A stretch of 64,000 nt of DNA from Halorussus caseinilyticus (GCF_029338395.1 NZ_CP119809.1:62001-126000); one strand, 5' to 3'; counted from the first letter of the stretch, positions 7,980 through 15,800 are shown. The notes: a model not told the origin generated them from the sequence alone. Numbers and translations: made by a program.

Positions 7980-9179
7980 ATGGGCGGGCTGTTCAGCGAC
8001 GTTACAGACACTATCTTCCTCGACAAGGAAGTCCTCGAAGAGGAGTACCAACCGGACGAAATCCTCGAACGCGAGGAAGAGATAGACGAGTACAAATCCG
8101 CGTTCAAAGACGTTCTCTTCGGCCGCAACCCGTCGAACGTCATGCTCTACGGAAAGGCTGGCGTCGGAAAGACCGCGGTCACGCGCTACGTTCTCGACGA
8201 ACTCGAAGCCGAGACCGACCAGCGCGAGGAAGCGGACGACCTGTACGTCCACCGCCACAACTGTAACGGTGACACGATGTTCAGCGCCGTCCGAACTCTC
8301 GTGAACGGACTCCTGCCCGAGGGGAGCGCGCCGTTCCCGAAGAAGGGTCTCTCGACGGCCGACGCCCTCGAAGAGTTCTACAGCCAACTCGACCGCCTCG
8401 GCGGGACCCATCTGGTCGTCTTGGACGAAATCGACCACCTACAGGACGCGAACGAACTGCTCTACGAACTCCCTCGCGCCCGCGCGAACAACCACATTAT
8501 AGAAGCCCGAATCGGCGTCATCGGCATCAGCAACAACTACACCTTTCGACAGCGCCTCTCGGCGAAAGTACAGGACGCGCTGAAAGAAGAGGAAATCTCG
8601 TTCAGCACCTACGACGCCAACGAACTCCGGGCGATTCTCCACGACCGGGCCGAAAAAGCTCTCTCGGACGATAGCTACTCGAACAGCGCCATCGCCAAGG
8701 CCGCCGCCGTCGCGGGACGCGACACGGGGAGTGCCCGACAAGCAATCGACCTCCTCCGAAAGGGCGCGGAAATCGCCGAGCAGAACGACGAACCGATGGT
8801 CGAAGACGACCACATCGGTCTCGCCCGCGAAGCGGTCAAGCGCGGCCGCCTACAGGACAAAATCGAAGACCAGTCGCTCCACGCCCGCCTCGTCCTCGAA
8901 GCAGTGGCCCAACTCGACCACGTGGGCGAGACGCCCGCTCGCTCGAAGGAGATTATGAAGATGTACCGCCGCGTGGCCGCCAAGCGCGCCGAGGAACCGC
9001 TGACGACGCTCAAGAGCATCCAGAACCACCTCAGCGACCTCTACATGCTCGGGTTCCTGCTCCGTCACGAGGAGAACGAGGGACGGAAGGGCGGGTCGTA
9101 CCACGAGTACGACCTCGACATGGACGCCGACGTAGTGTTCGAGGTCTGTGACGAACTCGACAGGGAAGAGGCGGTGTAG
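7980..9179 (+). CDS. orc1/cdc6: Orc1/Cdc6 family replication initiator
   Basis: A 399-aa AAA+ origin-binding ATPase. It shows Walker A YGKAGVGKTAVTRY (about residue 60), Walker B HLVVLDEIDHL, a sensor/arginine region IGISNNYTFRQRL and a C-terminal winged-helix region ending around the acidic tail. It should recognise nearby origin repeats and load the MCM helicase. I start at MGGLFSDVTDTIFLD because upstream in-frame residues are AT-rich and lack coding character. The TATA box and repeat array upstream suggest it serves the adjacent origin. Haloarchaea usually carry several orc paralogs, so the paralog number is unassigned. Confidence 0.93.
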   Translation: MGGLFSDVTDTIFLDKEVLEEEYQPDEILEREEEIDEYKSAFKDVLFGRNPSNVMLYGKAGVGKTAVTRYVLDELEAETDQREEADDLYVHRHNCNGDTMFSAVRTLVNGLLPEGSAPFPKKGLSTADALEEFYSQLDRLGGTHLVVLDEIDHLQDANELLYELPRARANNHIIEARIGVIGISNNYTFRQRLSAKVQDALKEEEISFSTYDANELRAILHDRAEKALSDDSYSNSAIAKAAAVAGRDTGSARQAIDLLRKGAEIAEQNDEPMVEDDHIGLAREAVKRGRLQDKIEDQSLHARLVLEAVAQLDHVGETPARSKEIMKMYRRVAAKRAEEPLTTLKSIQNHLSDLYMLGFLLRHEENEGRKGGSYHEYDLDMDADVVFEVCDELDREEAV

Positions 9180-9217
9180 CGTCGCTATACCCTACTTCGC
9201 GGCGTCCGAACTTTCAG

Positions 9218-10264
9218 CTACAACCACCCCAACTCGGCGTTCCGCTCTTCCAGATACTCCGCTCCGATTCGCGCCGTCTCCGGCAACGACACCCGGTCGC
9301 CGCGTCGCTCTGCGACGCTCTCGCGGAGGAACGGGTGGCCGGGGTCGAACTCCGGACTGACCCGAATCCGGCGCTCGGCGTCGAGGGTGAACAGGTCGGC
9401 GTCGAACGCGCGGTGGTGGAGCGCGTTCAACACGAGGGCGTTCTCCGGGTCTTCGGCGGACTCCGGGGAGTCGCTTCGCGGAACGACGTGCGCGAGGTCC
9501 AGCAGGGACGCCTCCCGAACGTCCGTCATCGCGCACCGATGGTCGTAGCGGTCCAGTACCTCGCTCCGGAACCGGGCGCTGACGGTGACTCGCTCGCGTT
9601 CGTCCCGTCGGCGGGTCCCGCCGGTGTCGCTCACGACTTCGCCCGTCGGCCACTGGCGGACCTCGCCCGTCCGAACCCAGTCGCGCCACACCGACGGTGC
9701 CCGCTCGTCGCTGTTCGTCCGCACGCGGTCGTGAAGCCACGTCGGAGCGACCGCATCCGCGTTCAGCACCGTGAAGTGAAAGAGGTAGTTCGGGATTCGG
9801 TTTCCGTCGTCGTCCCGGTAGTTCTTCACCTCGAAGTAGTCGGGCACGCAGAGGCCGCAGAACTCCACGATTCCCGGCCGCGGCTTTCGGAAAACCAGTA
9901 CCGGCGGAACTCGCTCGCGGTTGCCTCTGGCGGCGTGGTCGAACGCGCGCTTGATTTTCCCGTTCCGGTGGGACTCGTCGTAGGGGTTGCCGTGTTTGGC
10001 GTCGCCCCAGTAGTCGATTCGGCCGCGGGAAGTCGAGAGCGCGTCTCGCCACGGGTCGGCGTGCTGTGACACGCCGTCGTCGTTGGAGACGAGGACGATG
10101 GCCGCGGGGTCGTCGGCCACGTCAGAACTCAACTCGCGGATGCCGCCCGTGTTCTTGATGCCGGTGTCCAACGACCCGCGAATCCAGTTCAGAAACTGGT
10201 CTTCGGGATGTTTGGCGCTCCCTTTGTCCCGGTACTCGACGCCGATACGAAACAGGTCTTTCAT
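9218..10264 (-). CDS. SRA-like/HNH endonuclease (McrA-type, modification-dependent restriction candidate)
   Basis: A 348-aa protein. The C-terminal third contains an HNH nuclease: DRYDHRCAMTDV, LDLAHVVPRS (first His), ENALVLNALHHRAFD (Asn and last His). The first ~200 residues contain VPPVLVFRKPRPGIVEFCGL and YFEVKNYRDDDGNRIPNYLFHF, resembling the SRA-like domain of ScoMcrA-type type IV enzymes that read modified DNA. From family knowledge it probably cuts DNA carrying foreign base or backbone modification. It stands alone with no methyltransferase next to it. A long perfect hairpin and a microprotein gene lie just upstream. Confidence 0.75.
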   Translation of the reverse strand: MKDLFRIGVEYRDKGSAKHPEDQFLNWIRGSLDTGIKNTGGIRELSSDVADDPAAIVLVSNDDGVSQHADPWRDALSTSRGRIDYWGDAKHGNPYDESHRNGKIKRAFDHAARGNRERVPPVLVFRKPRPGIVEFCGLCVPDYFEVKNYRDDDGNRIPNYLFHFTVLNADAVAPTWLHDRVRTNSDERAPSVWRDWVRTGEVRQWPTGEVVSDTGGTRRRDERERVTVSARFRSEVLDRYDHRCAMTDVREASLLDLAHVVPRSDSPESAEDPENALVLNALHHRAFDADLFTLDAERRIRVSPEFDPGHPFLRESVAERRGDRVSLPETARIGAEYLEERNAELGWL

Positions 10265-10304
10265 AAACGAGACGAGAGAATCGAGCGGTATAGCTCCCTC
10301 GAGT

Positions 10305-10341
10305 CCGGTCGGGCGAGGGCAGACTGCCCTCGCCCGACCGG
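10305..10341. terminator. 18-bp perfect hairpin between microprotein and HNH genes
   Basis: CCGGTCGGGCGAGGGCAG, one base, then its exact complement. It lies 3 bp beyond the stop of the minus-strand microprotein and 40 bp before the HNH start. Its outer arm CCGGTCGG is shared with the hairpin at 63718-63759. It may be a terminator or a dispersed repeat; there is no T-run immediately after it. Confidence 0.6.
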
Positions 10342-10343
10342 AG

Positions 10344-10448
10344 TCAGATTGCGCCTTCGTTCGACGCCCACTCCACGAGTGCGACGAGTTCCACGAGGAC
10401 GAACAGGCCGACTCCGAACTTTACCGCCGTCGATAGTTTCCCACGCAT
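10344..10448 (-). CDS. 34-aa single-pass membrane microprotein
   Basis: Reads MRGKLSTAVKFGVGLFVL followed by VELVALVEWASNEGAI: a basic N-terminus, one hydrophobic helix of about 18 residues and a short acidic tail. Codon third positions are mostly G/C as in real local genes. A long hairpin follows the stop directly. Such tiny membrane proteins are common and mostly uncharacterised in haloarchaea; no function is assigned. Confidence 0.55.
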   Translation of the reverse strand: MRGKLSTAVKFGVGLFVLVELVALVEWASNEGAI

Positions 10449-10624
10449 CGTGCAAGACTACGGCCGAGGCGTAGTTACGCTTGTCGGAGTCGGGCGACTC
10501 GCTCGGCGCTCGCGGTCACTTGCGGTTGCTCGCGGTCACTCGCGTCTGCCGTCCACGAGCCATCAAAGCTATACCAACCTGCGAGAAACGCCACGGCCAT
10601 GCACTGGCACGCCAGTAGGGTGGT

Positions 10625-11191
10625 GTGGTGAATCGTAGCGTGCTGGTCGCAGTCGTCGTTCTACTCGGCGTCGGCGGCGGCGTCCTGTACGTCAACGGCT
10701 CTGGTCCCGGCGGGACGCTCGACTCTCCCGACGGCGATGGAACGACTGGGGCGGAGACTGCGACGGCGACGACGACCGACGACGGAGCGGAGGGTCCGGC
10801 GACCGAGACGGTCGCAGACGGCGGTGACGCCGACCGAACGGGGACAGCGACGACCGGCGACTCGAACTACGCCTTCTCCATCCTGCGGGTCGAGAAGTGC
10901 GGGAACACCTGCCGGAACGTGACGGCGCGCCTGTCGAACACGGGCGCGACGGCCCGCGAGAACGTACGGGTCACGACCGAGATGTACGCCGACGACCAAC
11001 TGCTCTGGTCGGGCAACGAGAGTGTGGGTACGCTCTCTGTCGGCGAGTCTCACACCTCCACCGAGCGTGTAGACGTGGGTTTCACCGGCGGCTTGGCAAT
11101 CAGCGCCAACGACGGCTACGTCACCATCGTCACCGTGGTCGAGTCCGACGGCGGGACCACGCGATTCTCCGACCGCCGGAAAGTCGCCTGA
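10625..11191 (+). CDS. Membrane-anchored or secreted Thr/Asp-rich protein
   Basis: 188 aa. A hydrophobic N-terminal segment (SVLVAVVVLLGVGGGVLYV) acts as signal or anchor. It is followed by a 50-residue Thr/Gly/Asp-rich linker likely to be glycosylated. The beta-rich C-terminal domain (residues ~80-188) contains a CGNTC pair and the pattern NVTARLSNTGATARENVRVTTEMYADD, typical of small extracellular FxLYD/CARDB-like domains. The start is GTG; the next codon (10628) is also GTG and equally possible. A hairpin at 11192-11212 ends the gene. Probably at the cell surface. Confidence 0.75.
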   Translation: MVNRSVLVAVVVLLGVGGGVLYVNGSGPGGTLDSPDGDGTTGAETATATTTDDGAEGPATETVADGGDADRTGTATTGDSNYAFSILRVEKCGNTCRNVTARLSNTGATARENVRVTTEMYADDQLLWSGNESVGTLSVGESHTSTERVDVGFTGGLAISANDGYVTIVTVVESDGGTTRFSDRRKVA

Positions 11192-11212
11192 GGCCGCAGG
11201 TCGCCTGCGGCC
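11192..11212. terminator. Bidirectional terminator hairpin
   Basis: GGCCGCAGG-TCG-CCTGCGGCC sits exactly between two convergent stop codons (11191 and 11216). Confidence 0.55.
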
Positions 11213-11215
11213 GCG

Positions 11216-11317
11216 TCAGTCGAGTTCGCCCCCGCAGTCCGGGCACTCGTCGTCGGCGATAGTCACCTGTGCGTCGCACTCCGGACAGAATTCGAGGTAG
11301 CAGGCCGGGTCGCCCAT
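11216..11317 (-). CDS. Small CPxCG zinc-finger microprotein
   Basis: 33 aa starting MGDPACYLEFCPECDAQV and ending DDECPDCGGELD. Two zinc knuckles (CPEC and CPDCGG) 11 residues apart form a minimal zinc ribbon. One-domain zinc microproteins of this type are abundant in haloarchaea and several affect growth, motility or biofilm formation. The role of this one is unknown. It converges with the preceding secreted-protein gene across a shared hairpin. Confidence 0.75.
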   Translation of the reverse strand: MGDPACYLEFCPECDAQVTIADDECPDCGGELD

Positions 11318-11415
11318 CTCGTCTGTGGTTCGGTACCGCTACTCAAAGAGTTTGTCCCGCTCCCGTCGTGGTGTTTCGAAACGCTTTTCTCTCTCATGTG
11401 CCTCGTTTCGAGTGC

Positions 11416-11489
11416 GCCGCCTTAGCTCAGACTGGGAGAGCACTCGACTGAAGATCGAGCTGTCCCCGGTTCAAATCCGGGAGGCGGCA
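11416..11489 (+). tRNA. tRNA-Phe (anticodon GAA)
   Basis: 74 nt. Acceptor GCCGCCT/AGGCGGC; anticodon stem CTCGA/TCGAG around loop CTGAAGA, anticodon GAA; T arm CCCGG-TTCAAAT-CCGGG; discriminator A. CCA is not encoded. Two further copies of its 3' tail follow at 11598-11619 and 11767-11788. Confidence 0.95.
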
Positions 11490-11535
11490 TTTTCCTGCGA
11501 ACGAAGTGAGCAGTGAAAATGCTCACGACCGATTT

Positions 11536-11620
11536 GAACCCTGCCAGTCACAGCCCGGAACGACCCGAAGGGTCGCACGCCCGGAACGTCTGGCTCTGGT
11601 TCAAATCCGGGAGGCGGCAT
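11536..11620 (+). repeat. tRNA-tail unit 1 behind tRNA-Phe (hairpin spacer plus orphan 3' end)
   Basis: An 85-bp unit running GAACCCTGCCAGTC ... CGGAACGTCTGGCTC, then the T-loop and acceptor 3' strand of tRNA-Phe (11598-11619). GCCAG (11543-11547) pairs with CTGGC (11590-11594), and CGACCC-GAA-GGGTCG (11561-11575) is a perfect inner hairpin. A separate hairpin, GTGAGCA/TGCTCAC, lies between the tRNA and the unit. Confidence 0.85.
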
Positions 11621-11704
11621 GATTTTGCGATTCGCAACACGGCGAGCGACTTCTAGGTCGCTCGTTTTCCTGCGAATCACAAATCTGGTTTCTCGGACGA
11701 ATTC

Positions 11705-11789
11705 GAACTCTGCCAGTCACAGCCCGGAACGACCCGAAGGGTCGCACGCCCGGAACGTCTGGCTCCGGTTCGAATCCGGGAGGCGGCAT
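11705..11789 (+). repeat. tRNA-tail unit 2 behind tRNA-Phe
   Basis: A second copy of the 85-bp unit, 169 bp after the first, with only three base differences, all outside the 55-nt hairpin core. The orphan tRNA tail is at 11767-11788. The sequence between the units (11621-11704) carries a different hairpin, GAGCGAC/GTCGCTC at 11644-11663. Confidence 0.85.
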
Positions 11790-11872
11790 CCGGCGACGCG
11801 ACGGAATCCGGGGAAGGGCTATCAGACGGTTCATCACGAAGATTTATCGGAGGAACGACTCGTTTCGTGCGT

Positions 11873-12214
11873 ATGGGGTATCGAGAAGACGCAATCCCGG
11901 AGGAGTTGCCGCAACACCCGTCCCGAGACGGGACGCTCGGCGACGACGTGACTATCGGTCAGTTGAACGACGGCGACGGAATCGCTGGCGAACTACTGAT
12001 GCGGTGGAGCGGAGTCGTAAACGAGTACGCCCACGCCCTGTCGTCGTCTCCGGAACCACCGTCTCGGTTCGAAGATTCGAGCGTCGAGGAGGTGAGGGAC
12101 GTACCAATCGGGGAGTGTTCGACGGACGAACTCGTCGCGCTAATCGCGTGGTACTGGTACCAATCGGGCGAGCGAGAATCGTTGTTCGACGGAGAAAGCG
12201 AGCCTTCGGCGTGA
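11873..12214 (+). CDS. Hypothetical acidic protein
   Basis: 113 aa from the ATG at 11873 (MGYREDAIPEELPQHPSRD); an in-frame GTG six bases earlier is possible. It is soluble and acidic, with a C-terminal half (DELVALIAWYWYQSGERESL) predicted helical. No family recognised. It lies just behind the tRNA-Phe tail units, the same position the 120-aa gene holds beside tRNA-Val, so acquisition with the tRNA-linked units is conceivable. Confidence 0.5.
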   Translation: MGYREDAIPEELPQHPSRDGTLGDDVTIGQLNDGDGIAGELLMRWSGVVNEYAHALSSSPEPPSRFEDSSVEEVRDVPIGECSTDELVALIAWYWYQSGERESLFDGESEPSA

Positions 12215-12224
12215 CGAGCCAAGG

Positions 12225-12230
12225 TTTATA
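12225..12230 (+). promoter_or_regulatory. TATA box of the DnaJ-ferredoxin gene
   Basis: TTTATA starts 31 nt before the ATG at 12256, consistent with leaderless transcription. Confidence 0.5.
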
Positions 12231-12255
12231 CTTCGGATTTCGCTAGAAAGGGGTG

Positions 12256-12921
12256 ATGGAGTCCCCGTTCGACGTGTTACTCGTCGATGCCGACGCCGAC
12301 GACGAGGAGATAGAGCAGGCGTACAGAGAGCGGATTAAGGAGGCCCATCCGGACCAAGGCGGGTCGGTCGAGGAGTTCAAAGCGGTCCGGCGGGCCTACG
12401 AGCGAATCAAAGCGGGGTACGAGGAGCAGACGGAGGTCACGGCGGCCGACTTCGCGGACGAAGACGACTCGGACGACGAACGGGAGCAAGAACGCGCCTA
12501 CTCCGAGGTGACGTATCTCAACTACGACGTTCTCTCGGACTTCGGGTGGCAGACCGACGACGAGCGACTGTTTCGGAAGGCGGCCGACGAGGACTTCGGG
12601 GAAGTGGACTACGGGCAGTTCCGGGTTCGGCCCGGCGAGTCACTGCTCGAAGCCGCGGAGGAACGCGGGTTCGCGTGGCCGTTCGCCTGCCGCGGCGGAG
12701 CCTGCGCCAACTGCGCGATTCTGCTCCTCGAAGGCGAGTTGTCGATGCCCTCCAGTCACGTCCTCCCGGCGGAACTGATGGAGCGCGGGTTTCGGCTATC
12801 TTGCAACGGGATGCCCATCACCGACGAGTTGAAAGTCGTCTACAACGTCAAGCACATGCCCGAACTCGACGACTTGCTGTTGCCGCCGCGCCCGTTCGAA
12901 CAGGCGTACGCGAACGACTAG
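12256..12921 (+). CDS. DnaJ-domain/2Fe-2S ferredoxin fusion protein
   Basis: 221 aa. Residues ~3-60 are a J-domain with the diagnostic HPD in KEAHPDQGG. After an acidic linker, residues ~110-200 form a plant-type [2Fe-2S] ferredoxin with cluster ligands in FACRGGACANCAILL and LSCNG. The fusion is a known haloarchaeal architecture and may couple an Hsp70 contact to electron transfer or Fe-S delivery. An extra GTG precedes the chosen ATG. The last six codons (AYAND-stop) are repeated, mutated, four more times directly after the gene. Confidence 0.88.
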   Translation: MESPFDVLLVDADADDEEIEQAYRERIKEAHPDQGGSVEEFKAVRRAYERIKAGYEEQTEVTAADFADEDDSDDEREQERAYSEVTYLNYDVLSDFGWQTDDERLFRKAADEDFGEVDYGQFRVRPGESLLEAAEERGFAWPFACRGGACANCAILLLEGELSMPSSHVLPAELMERGFRLSCNGMPITDELKVVYNVKHMPELDDLLLPPRPFEQAYAND

Positions 12922-12996
12922 GCGTACGCCAACGACTAGGCGTACGCCAACGACCAGGCGTACGCCAACGACTGAGGCCTACGCCAACGACTGAGG
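12903..12996 (+). repeat. Five tandem ~18-bp copies of the gene's 3' end
   Basis: The unit GCGTACGCSAACGACTAG begins in the last codons of the DnaJ-ferredoxin gene and repeats head to tail four more times with single changes. The first two copies carry stop codons in frame. Confidence 0.9.
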
Positions 12997-13026
12997 ACGA
13001 TTGGACCGAGAACGATTGGAGCGTCC

Positions 13027-13053
13027 GGCGTCCGGACCGTCGGTCCGGACGCC
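13027..13053. terminator. 12-bp perfect hairpin
   Basis: GGCGTCCGGACC-GTC-GGTCCGGACGCC downstream of the tandem repeats. Probably the terminator of the ferredoxin transcript. Confidence 0.45.
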
Positions 13054-13197
13054 GTGAGCAACTTTCACAGTTCTTTTAGAAATAGAAATAATTGCTTGAG
13101 CTTTATATGCCATTTCTTTAGAAACAGTATTGTACTTCACACCTCCCTCTCTCCGTGCGGGTGGCATTTGATAAGGTCGCGCGTCGAACGACGAGGC

Positions 13198-13638
13198 ATG
13201 GTGGGGGACGCGATAGCGTACGACGACATCCTCGTGCCGACCGACGGGAGCAAAGCGGCCGAGCGAGCGGTCGAACAGGCCGTCGAACTCGCGGCCGAGA
13301 GCGGCGGAACCGTCCACGCCCTCTACGTGATGAACGTCGGGGACGCCGACTTCATGGTGACGCCCAGCGACATCGCCGAGACCAAAGAGCGCCTGCAAAA
13401 GAAGGGAGCGCGCTTCCTCGACGCGGCGACGGACCGCGCCGAGCAAGCGGGCGTCGAGTGCGTCACGGCGACCAAATCCGGCATTCCCGAAGACGAGATA
13501 CTCGACTACGCCCGCGAACACGGCGTGGACCTCGTGGTGATGGGGCGGCGGGGCCGGTCGGACCCCGACAAACCCCTCATCGGGTCCACAACCAAGCGGG
13601 TTCTCGGGAAGACGGACGTGCCGGTCCGCGTCGTGTAG
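13198..13638 (+). CDS. Universal stress protein (UspA family, ATP-binding type)
   Basis: 146 aa. It begins AYDDILVPTDGSKAAERA (strand 1 and nucleotide loop). Near the C-terminus it carries the ATP motif G2xG9xGS as GRRGRSDPDKPLIGST. Typically a homodimeric cytoplasmic stress protein. The ATG at 13198 fits the family start; earlier in-frame codons lie in AT-rich non-coding sequence. A strong hairpin follows at 13646. Confidence 0.92.
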   Translation: MVGDAIAYDDILVPTDGSKAAERAVEQAVELAAESGGTVHALYVMNVGDADFMVTPSDIAETKERLQKKGARFLDAATDRAEQAGVECVTATKSGIPEDEILDYAREHGVDLVVMGRRGRSDPDKPLIGSTTKRVLGKTDVPVRVV

Positions 13639-13645
13639 GTTCGAC

Positions 13646-13687
13646 GCGTCCCGGAGGCGCGCCGCGAGTGACGCGCCTTCGGGACGC
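13646..13687. terminator. 16-bp hairpin after the UspA gene
   Basis: GCGTCCCGGAGGCGCG pairs with CGCGCCTTCGGGACGC (one G-T pair), 8 bp past the stop and before the next gene at 13717. Confidence 0.5.
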
Positions 13688-13716
13688 ATTTAACCTCCGA
13701 AATCGGTGTATCACAT

Positions 13717-14412
13717 ATGACCGACCAGACGCTCGTCGACCTGTTGGAGGGGAACCGCGAACACGTCGAATCGCTCCCGTCGGACCACTTCGCCGACGTG
13801 CAGGACGAACAGCGACCGAGCGTCGTCTCCGTCTGCTGTTCGGACTCGCGGGTCTCCCAAGAGGGGATGTGGAACGTCACGGAACCGGGGCAGTTGTTCG
13901 CGCCGAGCAACATCGGCAATCAGGCGTGGGACGACTACGACGGCGAACGCGTCGTCAACGGCAACCTGCTCTATCCCGTCGCCCACACCGGCACCGAGAC
14001 GATTGCGGTCGTCGGTCACACGGGTTGTGGCGCGGTCACGGCGGCCTACCGCGCGGTCACCGAGGGCGAGGGTGCCGACTACCCCGGTATCGAGAAGTGG
14101 GTCCTGAGTCTCGTCCCGGTGGTCGAGGACGGCCTCGAAGACGACGCGATTGACGCCGCCGACGACGAGTCGGCGGTCGTCAACCGGCTCGTGGAGTACA
14201 ACGTCAACCGGCAGGTCGCGTTCCTCCGGGAGGCCGACGCGATTCCGGACTCGGCGTCGGTTTACGGGTTCGTCTACGACTTCCAGCGCGTCTACGGCGA
14301 CGTTCCCGGTCGAACCTACCTCGTCAACGACGACGGCGAGACCGACCCGGACGCCATCGCCGACCGACTCCCCTCGGAGTACGCCGACAACGTGGCGAGT
14401 CTGCTCCACTGA
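13717..14412 (+). CDS. Beta-class carbonic anhydrase
   Basis: 231 aa, interconverting CO2 and bicarbonate. Zinc and catalytic residues are visible: CSDSRV (Cys ligand and the Asp-Arg dyad, about residue 41) and GHTGCGAV (His and Cys ligands, about residue 99). Length and order match beta carbonic anhydrases. No signal peptide, so cytoplasmic. Single gene between uspA and cspA. Confidence 0.92.
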   Translation: MTDQTLVDLLEGNREHVESLPSDHFADVQDEQRPSVVSVCCSDSRVSQEGMWNVTEPGQLFAPSNIGNQAWDDYDGERVVNGNLLYPVAHTGTETIAVVGHTGCGAVTAAYRAVTEGEGADYPGIEKWVLSLVPVVEDGLEDDAIDAADDESAVVNRLVEYNVNRQVAFLREADAIPDSASVYGFVYDFQRVYGDVPGRTYLVNDDGETDPDAIADRLPSEYADNVASLLH

Positions 14413-14475
14413 CGCTCGGCCCTCGTGGCGTCTCCGCCTCCGATACCGAATCCGTGGTATCGATTCTCTCGGAAG

Positions 14476-14483
14476 TCTTATCC
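14476..14483 (+). promoter_or_regulatory. TATA-like element of cspA
   Basis: TCTTATCC lies 34 nt before the cspA ATG. Confidence 0.45.
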
Positions 14484-14509
14484 GTAACCCGGCCCTTGCT
14501 ATAGTTGCA

Positions 14510-14704
14510 ATGGCGAAAGGTACGGTCGACTTCTTCAACGACACCGGCGGTTACGGCTTTATTGACACTGAGGACGCGGACGAGGACGTTTTCTTCCACA
14601 TGGAGGACGTTGGCGGCCCGGACCTCGAAGAGGGAACGGAAATCGAGTTCGACATCGAGCAGGCTGACAAGGGTCCACGAGCGACCAACGTCCAGCGACT
14701 GTAA
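14510..14704 (+). CDS. cspA: Cold shock protein (CspA family)
   Basis: 64 aa, one cold-shock domain. RNP1 appears as GGYGFIDT and RNP2 as DVFFHMED. It binds single-stranded RNA or DNA and is thought to melt RNA secondary structure. A short upstream TATA-like element fits a leaderless transcript. Confidence 0.95.
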   Translation: MAKGTVDFFNDTGGYGFIDTEDADEDVFFHMEDVGGPDLEEGTEIEFDIEQADKGPRATNVQRL

Positions 14705-14856
14705 TTCGGTCGGACTTTTGCAATAACTAATTACTTCGTTTTTTTGACCGGGTAGCGACGGCGTTCGCGCCCGTAGCGACCGAATCGGCGTAGCGAGCCA
14801 CTCGTCCGAATCGTAGCGACCGAACGGGAGAGTCGTGAGACTTCGGTCCGGCGTGC

Positions 14857-15705
14857 TTACTCGCCGAGTCGGTTCATCTCGTCGTCGGAGAGTTCGAGCG
14901 CCGACGCCGCGACGTTCTGTTCGAGGTGGTCCACGCTGGAGGTGCCCGGAATCGGTATCGTCACCGGCGAGTGCTGGAGCAACCACGCCAGCGCGACCTG
15001 TCGCGGCGTCGCGTCGTGGTTCCCGGCCACGTCCTCCAGTACCGACTTCTTCTCGCCGAGTTCGCCGCCGCCGATAGGGAAGTAGGAGATGAAGCCGATT
15101 CCGGCGTCCTCACACGCTTCCAGCACGTCCTCGTGGTCGCGGTTGCCGACGTTGTACTCGTTTTGAACCGTCGCCACCTCGACCATCTCGCGGGCCTCGT
15201 CCAACTGCTCGACGCTGACGTTGCTCAGGCCCACGTGGTCCACGAGTCCGTCGTCTTTCAACTCCGCGAAGGTGTTCACCGCGTCCTCGAACGAGCAGTC
15301 CACGTCGGGCGTGTGCAACTGGTAGAGGTCGATGCTCTTGACGCCGAGTCGGTCGAGGCTACAGAGGACCTGATTCCGGAAGAAGTCGGGGCCGCCGTGG
15401 GGTATCCAGTCGCCCGACCGGTTCCGGAGGAGTCCGGCCTTGGTCCCCACCACGGCGTCGTCGGCGTCGATGGCCTCGCGGACGATGCGCTCGCTGACCC
15501 CCGGTCCGTAGGAGTCGGCGGTGTCCACGAAATCGACGTTCATCTCGACCGCGCGCCGGAGAACTTCGCGGGCCTCGGTCTCGTCGTCAGGCGGGCCGAT
15601 GATGTCCTCGCCGGTCAACCGCATCGCGCCGAACGCGAGGCGATTGACCGTCAGTTCGCCGCCGATGTCGAACGTATCGCTCTGATTTTCGCTGACTTCG
15701 ACCAT
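14857..15705 (-). CDS. Aldo/keto reductase
   Basis: 282 aa NADPH-dependent oxidoreductase with a TIM-barrel fold. The catalytic tetrad is visible: Asp and Tyr in DTADSYGPG, Lys in VVGTKAGL, His in DLYQLHTPD. The later IPIPGTSS and DHLEQN segments bind the cofactor phosphate. Substrate cannot be predicted. It stands alone on the minus strand. Confidence 0.9.
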   Translation of the reverse strand: MVEVSENQSDTFDIGGELTVNRLAFGAMRLTGEDIIGPPDDETEAREVLRRAVEMNVDFVDTADSYGPGVSERIVREAIDADDAVVGTKAGLLRNRSGDWIPHGGPDFFRNQVLCSLDRLGVKSIDLYQLHTPDVDCSFEDAVNTFAELKDDGLVDHVGLSNVSVEQLDEAREMVEVATVQNEYNVGNRDHEDVLEACEDAGIGFISYFPIGGGELGEKKSVLEDVAGNHDATPRQVALAWLLQHSPVTIPIPGTSSVDHLEQNVAASALELSDDEMNRLGE

Positions 15706-15800
15706 ACACCCCGTGCGTCTGTGGCCTCAATAGTCGTTCTGGCGGAACTCGTCTCGCAGAACCCGGTGAGAATCGTGCCCGTGGGAGAGGACGAGAAGCT

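Noticed and set aside
11471-11837. Minus-strand frames starting MPPPGFEPEPDVPGVRPFG
   Set aside because: They are antisense translations of the tRNA-Phe tail and its hairpin spacer. The peptide repeats because the RNA-like units repeat. The frames at 6060-6395 beside tRNA-Val are the same kind of artefact.
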